DNA of 64,000 nucleotides from NCBI GenBank assembly GCA_015680685.1, contig MNCI01022757.1, forward strand, positions 260,300 to 324,299, in the 5' to 3' direction. The position numbers were made by a program, and so were the translations under genes. How positions within the stretch are numbered: the stretch's first letter is position 1; each line of letters begins with the position of its first letter. The DNA comes from Gnetum montanum. Its lineage: Eukaryota > Streptophyta > Gnetopsida > Gnetales > Gnetaceae. This document shows positions 56,821-64,000 of this stretch, in pieces. Below the pieces are notes generated by a model. The model saw nothing but the letters and a program-made list of their open reading frames with translations. It did not search any database and was not told the origin of the DNA.

Positions 56821-57865
56821 GGGTAGCTAAGGCATCTGCTACGGTGTTCTCATTGCGTGGCACATGTTGCACATCAGTGGTTGCAAATTGTTTAAGTAGG
56901 ATTTTTGCTAGGTCGTAGTAGGGTTACAGGTGCATAGCCTTGCAGCCGTAGACTTTGGTGATTTGATTCATGACTAGTTGTGAATCTCCTCGGATTGCCA
57001 GGTGTTGTATGCGCAGTGCTCAGGTAGTTAAGAGGCCTCTGAGTAGCCCCTCGCACTCTACCATGTTGTTGGTGTAAGGGAACATAAATCGATAAGCATA
57101 TGGATGCATTTCCCCAAAGGGGAACGTGATCATGGAGGCAGTGCTACTTCCTTGCGCGGTTGAGGTGCTGTCAAAGTGTAAAGTGGCTTCGAAATGGAAC
57201 GAGACAATGTTCACATTGCTAACGTATTCGTCCAGGAACTCAGGGTCTATGGTTACCTGGTCATCAACTATTGAGGCCGTGAGTTGGGTCGGTATGGCTT
57301 GACCCTTTATTGATGATTGACTTACATAGCATAAGTCGAATTCTGCGGTTATTGCCTTCCATCGGGCTATCTTGCTACTTTCGTATAGGTTGCTGGTGAT
57401 AGCCCAGAGTATATTGCTTTTGCAAATGATGTTGGTTGTGCTGCGAAATAGGTAATGCCACCACTTTTTTAGTGCGAACACTAGGGCTAGGCAATTCCTC
57501 TCCACTTCGTTGTATTTTACCTCATATGCTACTAGTGCATGGCTCAGGTAGTACACTAGTATCTCAAAACCATCATCCTACTTCTGACATAGTAGTGCCA
57601 CTATGGAAGTGTCGGAGGTGGTAAGGTATATGAAGAAAGGCTTGCCCCTTTGTGGCGAGTGCACCATTGGGAGGTGCGAGAGCTCCTTCTTCAGGTCATC
57701 AAAGGCTTGTTGACACTGGGTTGTCCACTCGAAGTCAATCCCCTTCTTTAGAAGATGTTGCATGGAGTGTAACTTGTCAGTCAACCTGGCTATAAACCTT
57801 CGAATGAATTGCACTCTACCTTGCAAACCACGTAACTCCTTAAGGTTTGTGGGAAGTGCTAGGTT
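56821..57865 (-). pseudogene. T2 RT C-terminus, RNase H and second RNase H
   Basis: 57860-57578: RT thumb and connection (LKELRGLQGRVQFIRRFIAR, LTDKLHSMQHLLKKGIDFEW). 57556-57340: RNase H (YEVKYNEVERNCLALVFALK). 57200-56830: second RNase H with LHFDSTST (FDG changed to FDS), MVECEGLLRGL and an ADALATLA-like end. The RT fingers and palm including YxDD are absent: at about 57860 the sequence passes straight into exon E of the antisense gene on the other strand, an internal deletion relative to T1. Confidence 0.85.
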
Positions 57866-59066
57866 GACGACATGATCATATGCCTTCAACAGGTCAACCC
57901 TGGCATGGGTAAGTGGTAGTATTAAATGCTCCTATGTTGTTTTGCTAAAAAAATTTGAGTTTGTTGGTTTTGCTATGCTAATGTGATTCCTTCATTCCTG
58001 ATGTTGACGTAGCCTCTCGGCACAAATGGGACCTGACTTGACCCATGAGAATTGATGTTGTGCCTACACTCTCACCTAACGTGACCTAGGTTTCTCATCG
58101 CACATTTGACGAGGCTTACAAGTGCATCTTGCACTCGGCACGCTCTCTGTGGGAATGTAGGCGCGTCAATGAGGACCTGTTGAGATGGGCCCATAGGGCT
58201 GAGCAGAGAGAGGCTGACCTGGCCACCAAGGTGGTAGACCTCAGGTCAAGGGTCAACTTTATCATAAACCGTAACCCTGACATTGTCGATTGTAAGAGGG
58301 CTGTAGATGACTATGCCAGGTTTTGGACTATCGTTCACCAAAATGTTGAATCCACCCGCAAGAGAGTCGAACAAAAAATGCAGATGGACTTGCTAGCCCA
58401 GAAGTGTCAAGATATGAAAGATATCAATGCCAAAGTCTTCGACTGGGAGAAAACCTAGAGAAACCACAAACATGCATACAAGTTGGATAATGACACCCAT
58501 CGAAGACTATAGAAAGATGCTGTTGTGGAGGCATTCACGTATGAAGCATTTGTGAATGCCATCGGCGCTTCTAAGGCCTACGCTAAGTTCAAAGAGTAGG
58601 TGAAGGTCACGGAATCTCCTAACTTGAAGGTGGATCTTCCTACAGGAGAGACCGCAACCACCTCCCTTTTCCTAGAACCTCTAAAATGGATGATCATGAA
58701 AAGGGAGAAAGTTGCTACTGCGAATGCTGAACCTAGCGATAGGCGTTGGATGGACATTATGACAGAGGATATTTTTTGTCACCTCAAGCTTGGTCTAGAC
58801 CGAATACCCCTTGAGACCGATGCAGGCTCCTCTCAGGTTAGTTGCTTTAATGGGTAGATGCTCATGCTATGTTATAGCTTGCATTTGTTGCAGTTTTTGC
58901 CCTAGCTAACTACTTCATTCTTGTGATGCAAGCTCCAGATGAGTGTGTGAGACCCGTGCAGGGAGGGAATGAAAAATTGGCAGAAGGCAATGCAGGGGTA
59001 GATGATGCACAAGCAGATGAAGCATAGGCAAGCAGCAAAGAAGATGCAAACAGAGACACCCCATGA
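57863..59066 (+). pseudogene. T2 antisense gene, last three exons
   Basis: Exon E (end only) to 57908, matching T1 exon E (T2 VDDMIICLQQVNPGMG, T1 VNDMVERLEYVDPRAG). The intron 57909-58012 is 104 bp, GTAAGT...GTAG. Exon F 58013-58836 starts in the same phase as in T1 and shares SLWE, VVDLRSR, VDDYARFWT, MQMDLLAQK, NAIGASKAYAKFKE, GETATTS and MTEDIFCHLKLGLDRIP. The intron 58837-58931 is 95 bp, starts GTTAGT; its end reads AA where AG is expected. Exon G 58932-59066 is short and acidic. The protein has long charged coiled-coil stretches and a highly negative tail. Far fewer stops than in T0. Confidence 0.85.
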
Positions 59067-59252
59067 TAGCATGGAATTTTCTTTTTTCTTTTTTCTGCAT
59101 TTTGAATTTTGAAATGCTGAAATTTTGAAATTTTTTTTTCTGAAAATTTTGCAAACATTGCCAATAGGAAAAAATTTTGAATGAAATAAAAACTTCAAAA
59201 AAGAAACCAATTTTATGTTAACAAGTGTACTATGTAAGGTTTTCATGCTCTC
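59067..59252. other. AT-rich tail of the T2 antisense gene
   Basis: tttcttttttctgcattttgaatt-type sequence after the stop; likely 3' untranslated sequence of the antisense gene. No gene seen. Confidence 0.4.
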
Positions 59253-59525
59253 GTATGCTAGTTTTTGGCCATCTCAGGCCATTGCTAGTCTTGGGCCATT
59301 TTGGGTTGTTGCGCAACATGTCAAAGCAAAAAGCAACAATGCTAGTTTTAGGCCATTTCGGGCCACTACCAAAAGAGATAGTTCATTAACAAATCAACAA
59401 AGCGATGATGCTAGTTTTAGGCCATTTCGGGCCATTAGTGTAGCATGCCAGAAAAATGGCATGTTAATAAAGCGGAAAGCAACAATGCTAGTTTTAGGCC
59501 ATTTCAGGCCATTGCGTAACATGCT
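59253..59525 (-). repeat. GCTAGTTTTAGGCC tandem repeat of T2
   Basis: Five copies of (g)ctagttttaggccatttcgggccatt separated by 20-60 bp. Read along the gag strand, the core is ggcctaaaactagc, identical to T1. It lies between the antisense gene and the gag-pro stop at 59604. Confidence 0.85.
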
Positions 59526-59603
59526 GAAAGGAAGGCATACTAACAAGGAAAGGAAATGGTGAATGTACAAGGGATGGTAACTTGGCAAGAAGCATTAGGG
59601 TTG

Positions 59604-60260
59604 CTACATTGTGCATAGCTGCTTCTTGACCCGTCGTGGTTTAATCAAAACGTAAGGACGAGGTGTTTCGCCAGGGCACTTGTTCACATTGTCGTCCTCA
59701 GCTTGGAAGGGCAACTCAACCCATGCATTTTTGATTTGGGAGTCGGTTCGCTAAGCTGATCCTTCCATTGAATGATTAATACATGCATGAATAGGCACTT
59801 CATTCTTAGAGGTCATAACCTCTGAGCCCTATTCCATGTTTACGTTGCTGATTTCTTGCATTGCCACTTCATCACCATGAATTATCACCTCTCTACCTGC
59901 ATATGGTAAGTGGTTTTCTTGGTGTATAGGCAAGGAGACAGCCCTAAGTTGCACTAACCATGACCTTCCCAAGATCAGGTTAAACCCGGCGTTTCTTCGA
60001 CTATGATGAATGTTGCGTCTATGGGGAACTGGTCCCCTGCTATGAAGTTTACGTGAACTATGCCTTTCACCAGGATGCGTGCCCCATTGAAGGACCTCAA
60101 ACATGATGTCATCATTGGTTTTATCTGGTCAACCAATCCCAACTTATCCACAATAGGGAAGGAAATGATGTTTGTGGCAGCCCCATCATCAACGTGTACC
60201 CTTCAGATCTGATGTTGGCCGACCTAAATTGTGATGAATAGAGGCACCATAGTTACTTGA
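59604..60260 (-). pseudogene. T2 protease and gag-pro C-terminus
   Basis: Protease near 60205-59960: VHVDDGAATNIISFP (active site D-D-G), VDKLGLV, MTSCLRSFNGA-type block, and FHRRKT-type decay; the DNA continues FVAGDQFP-like and GFNLILGRSWLVQLRA. The tail ends GETPRPYVLIKP then KKQLCTM and TAG at 59604-59606, matching the T1 SPRPY...KKQLRAGD end. The frame is broken between blocks. Confidence 0.8.
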
Positions 60261-63200
60261 CCCCCTTCGGGATCTTTCCTAATGGCATCACTATGGAAAA
60301 TTAATTGGGGTGAAGTGGGCTCTGCGGGTATAGAGGAAAGCATTACCAAGTGGATTACTTCCTCTCTTGCTGGCATGTTTTCATCGATCAGAATCACCAT
60401 TAATATGTGGACTAGAGCTTCTTACTAGGGTACAGATGTCATGATTAGGTCATACAAGCTCGGTGTAGCATTTTACTAGTTTAGAGCTTGCTTGACCTGG
60501 GTGAGGGCATCTAGAAGATCTTGGCCGCCACTTTGTTTGATGCCTTCTTCCTCTTCGATTCGTCCCAGAAGATGAATCTCCAGAGGAGAGGTAACTTTGG
60601 ATCTAGGTTCAGATCCTTGTCGGCCGGGTGGTACAAGCTACATAATAGTGTTGACCTTCGTCTTTGGTGATGAAGGTGAGGGGCAAAGGCGTAGGCTTGG
60701 GGATACCCTTGACGGTACTTCCCTTCGATCTCTCAGTCAACCAGTGGGCTTCTCGCCTTGTGGGACAAGGAGGTTGTTCAATTCTATCACACGAGATAGG
60801 GGCTGTCGAAGACGTTAGACCCCTAATGACGAATGGAGCTAGAGGTGTTAACTGATGGGACCGCGCGACCTCACCAATAGGCAATGCCAAGGTGGATGCC
60901 TGTGGTGGGACTTTCAGGATGAAGGATGGCTGTGAGCTTGAACCAACCGTTGGTGGTGTTGGTGCACTACGCTAAGGCACACGGATCACGAATGATTGGC
61001 GGAGTGGCCTGGGATCATTGTCAATGTCGATGGTGTTGATTATGTAACCGGAATTATTGGCGTTGAGGGGATCTATGTAGACATACATAGACTAATTTTT
61101 AGGGCGTACTAGGTTGCTTTCATCCAGCACCAGCTTCCCTAGCTCAATTAATCTTTGGATGTCATCCTGCAATGACAAACAATAATCCGTGGTGTGACCA
61201 CATAGTTGGTGATAGTCACAAAACCTATCTAGCCTTAAACCCCTAGGAACTGGAGCCTCATTGGGTAAGGCCAAAGAAGGATTCCTAAGGAGCTTGTAGT
61301 AGCGTTGATGTCTTGCGTTTACTTCTTCTGACATCTGCTTGTGTTGGATGTACCCTACTGCCAACAGTTGCTTCAGGAGTTCTAAAGGTTTGAGAGGCAG
61401 CGGGGTGTATTTTGAGCGATCTTTACACTCAAAGTTAGGTGTAGCAAGTTAGCCATAGGTATTACCGGTTTCTTGGTGTAGGTGTAGCAGGTTGCGGTGC
61501 TTGGCCTAGTTTGGGCATAGGGTTAGCCATAGGTATTACCAGTTTCTTATTATTCTTGCTACTGCTACTGCTAGGTTTGGGCTTGGCCTCGATTTCCACA
61601 ATGGCCACTGTGGTTGTTGGGGCCTTAACTTTGTCCTTCTTTGTGAAGGTGTTCTTGTAAGCGATGTAGGCTGGGTCTTTGCTTGCCTTGGCCACATCCT
61701 GTATGATCTTAGTTTGAGCGGAAGCCTGACTGAGAGAGCAAGGAGCGAGATAGTACAATTTGGACTTGATGAAGTCATTTACTACACCCTTAAAGACGGC
61801 CAGCAAGTGGGCCTCCGCAATGGGCTCATGGATTTCGTTAAGGGTTGCACTCCATCATTAAATGAATTTTTGAACTAGTTCTAGCACGTCTTGTTTCACG
61901 CTCATCAACTAATCCAGCGTGGTTTCTGGCTTCAAGTTCTAGTTGAAGCATGTCACGAATTGGGTCAGGAGCTCTTCCAAAGTTGAAATGAATGAGCATG
62001 GCAATGTGCGGTACCAATCTAGGGCTTTCCTGGCTAGGGACATGGCAAAAACATGAATGATTATATGCAGCCATTGTTGCAATAATAAAGACTCAGACCT
62101 GAAAGTAACAAGATGCACATTGGGATCTCCCTCCCTGTCGTACTTCGTGAAGTGCGAGAGAGACATCCCTGGGGGTAATGTCAAAGATGGGATTACAGGG
62201 CTAATGGAGTCATCCTGATAGAAGTCCATGACTTGTACCGTGTCGGACCCAATAGCTTTAAGGTGTTTTATTTCCTCGATGAGGGTCTCAATGAGCTAAA
62301 ATGCTTGGTCCAGACCCGGTGACATTGTGGACGGTTGAGGGACTGCAATGGTAGCTCCCACATGCGACATGGTGGCGGTGGCGGGCTGACTCATCGGTAG
62401 TGCCATTGGGGTTGCCCCCTCTAAAGGTGCTGCTTGCATTATCCACCACCTGGTGGGTGGTACTGTCGAAGCAGTAATAGCAGGTTGAGCCATCGGATAG
62501 ACCGTTTAGGTCACCGGTGGGACAGACCATGGCCTCGTGCTAGGATGTACCGTTTGTGGGGTTGGGTAGTTCTGAGGGTCAATGTAGTCATACATCTATG
62601 ACGATTGTAGAATAGACAAAGAAGCAAACGGGGTCCACCATGTGGACAGGTCGAGGCCTGCCACAGCAGGTGCAATAGACGCGTACGTAGGAATTGGCAT
62701 GGAAGTTATGTGCAGTTGCAAAGTAGGTACAATGTGAACATGCGGTAGGGCTGCCATGATAGGCGTATTACGCATTGTAGGAATATGTTGATAAAAAATA
62801 TGCAGGGGCACAGTTGCTGCGAACACAACAGGGGAATAAGGGTGATGATACACTGGGAACGTGGCATGGCTACCCATTACCATTGCAGTTGTAGGCTGCT
62901 AAAGTGTAGGCATGATGGCAAAGGGAGCGGTGACAGACAGCGGGTTGGTCCAGAAGGACTGGGTAGGCGAAATAGGAATGGGGTTGGTTTCACCTCCCTC
63001 GTCAGATTGGGAATCGAGTTCCTCCTATCCGTCTTGAAAGGTGTCGTCCTAGTTGGACGCGGTGTCCTATTGCTCCCTAAGCCTAACCAACTAGATTAAT
63101 TGATCCAGTAGCCTTTGATATGCTTGTGTTAAAAATAATGAAACACCGAGAGCGGGAATGAATTCCTTCCTGTTGCAGTAAGTGAACTCGAAGCTACATT

Positions 63201-63447
63201 TTTCTTCGAGTTCGTGTAAATCCAAGGGCAGATTAGCTTGCACCCTTGCACAAAGGAAACTATAATGCTCGTGTTGCTGGGCTAATCCCTCAAGTCCCCG
63301 ATTTTGGATTTTGAGAGATCGATGTGCTTCCAATGTCAGATTCGGCGATTGTTCAGCACTAATAGTGCCTTGAACCATGACGAGAATTTCAACGTTGAAG
63401 GGGATTTCCACATTAAAGGCATTGGCTGTGGTAGTTGAAAAAGCCAT
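60261..63447 (-). pseudogene. T2 gag
   Basis: ATG at 63447 (MAFSTTTANAFN). The N-terminal domain 63447-63091 includes HEHYSFLCARVQANLPLDLH and KEFIPALGVSLFL; then a Pro/Thr/Ala-rich linker (63090-62300). The core at 62229-61939 has LPPGMSLSHFTKYDREGDPN and SLARKALDWYRTLPCS. At 61806 is LLAVFKGVVNDFIKSKLYYL, followed by Lys-rich sequence, and the knuckle CDYHQLCGHTTDYC at about 61225-61180. A Pro-rich spacer continues to the protease. A 19 bp direct repeat (gttagccataggtattacc at 61448 and 61522) marks a small duplication in the linker. Confidence 0.85.
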
Positions 63448-63540
63448 TGTTAAATAGGTAGTTATGCAAAAGGAAAGCAAAAAAGTTATGCCAAAGAGTG
63501 CAAATGAATAGGAAAATTGGAAAAAATAGTGAAAAAGAAT

Positions 63541-64000
63541 CTTTACGTCTTATCGGATTTGGAGGAAACTATCGGGGTGATTGACCTGCACCACACAAGG
63601 CGCAAACAACCACAATAGGGTGTCACGTTTACGTTTGTGCGAGCTAAGGTTCAGAGCGCATGCAAGACTATTGTCAAAAGGGAAGGTGAGTTAACTGGTT
63701 GTTGGAGGCTTTATGTCTCATAGGGCTCCCGACGAACAATCGAGGCGATCGATCTACACAGCACGATGCATAAACAACCACATATGGGTGTCAAGTATAT
63801 GCTAATGCTTATCGGGGTGTAGAAGGCTTACAATACTACCATAAGACAAACAAGCTAACAAGAAGGCTTTGTGTCTTGCAGGATCCCCGAAGGACCATCA
63901 AAGTGACCGGTCTGTACCACACAAGATGGGGTACATAACACATGCAAGACAACCGTAAGATGGGAAAGCTAACTACCGATCAAAAAGGCTTTACGTCTCG
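63541..64000 (-). repeat. Tandem repeat in the T2 leader
   Basis: Four starts of a ctttacgtct(t/c) unit at 63541, 63709, 63867 and 63989, giving unit lengths of 168, 158 and 122 bp. Units share gtgattgacctgcaccacacaagg or variants (gatcgatctacacagcacga; gaccggtctgtaccacacaag). The array is upstream of T2 gag and runs out of the window, so the 5' LTR lies further right. Confidence 0.8.

Noticed and set aside
59215-59562. 115-codon plus-strand ORF in T2
   Set aside because: It reads through the GGCC repeat (ASFRPFRA-type units); the repeat is explained as a noncoding element.
1-64000. tRNA or rRNA genes, CRISPR arrays, bacterial operons, organelle DNA
   Set aside because: No cloverleaf-forming sequence, rRNA core, spaced direct-repeat array or organelle gene was seen; the only tRNA-like matches are the LTR-adjacent primer sites.

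Overview
This window is plant nuclear DNA made almost entirely of nested, decayed LTR retrotransposons of the Ty3/gypsy superfamily. No intact host gene, rRNA, tRNA, CRISPR array or prokaryotic operon was seen. The evidence is large LTRs with TG...CA ends, primer sites resembling the 3' end of plant tRNA-Asp, Tat/Ogre-type polyproteins with two RNase H domains, one Athila-like polyprotein, and small GT-AG introns. The density of old nested elements and the bias to C-to-T and G-to-A changes suggest a large, heavily methylated seed-plant genome. A gymnosperm would fit, but the sequence alone does not decide it.

Layout. (1) 1-7266: T0, a minus-strand Tat/Ogre-like element (gag 5.9-4.3 kb, protease 3.3 kb). 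LTR S1 cuts it on the left and a solo LTR (S2, duplication AGTAG) interrupts its leader. (2) 7267-9354: unassigned sequence, a G-rich tract and another minus-strand protease scrap. (3) 9355-40518: a tandem LTR-internal-LTR-internal-LTR structure (A and B) of a family with gag and a 3' ORF but no pol. A is split by T1, a complete 17,578 bp Tat/Ogre-like element (13039-30616) with two 1,579 bp LTRs and the 5 bp duplication ACATC. (4) 40519-43511: remnant D, a 3' ORF plus LTR. (5) 43947 to about 54450: element C, minus strand, an Athila-like relative of A/B that still carries protease, RT, RNase H and integrase. (6) 54450-55955: unassigned, with a scrap of a pentatricopeptide-repeat gene. (7) 55955-64000: T2, a second minus-strand Tat/Ogre-like element running off the right edge.

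The most remarkable content is a gene on the strand opposite the retroviral genes, between protease and reverse transcriptase, in all three Tat/Ogre-like copies. In T1 it resolves into seven exons (22885 down to 19253) joined by six introns of 74-113 bp, all GT-AG and all in compatible phase. T0 and T2 keep its last exons with matching intron positions. Its first exons resemble an FCP1/NIF-type HAD phosphatase, followed by a long uncharacterised region, a coiled coil and an acidic tail. The gene converges on gag-pro across a tandem GGCCTAAAACTAG repeat found in all three copies.

A second theme is promoter architecture. Each LTR lineage has its own array of short palindromic motifs upstream of its TATA box, and elements B and C each carry a copy of their own lineage's array inside the element, just upstream of the 3' ORF, as if that ORF has a private promoter evolving together with the LTR. 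All coding regions are broken by stops or catalytic substitutions, so nothing here looks currently autonomous.
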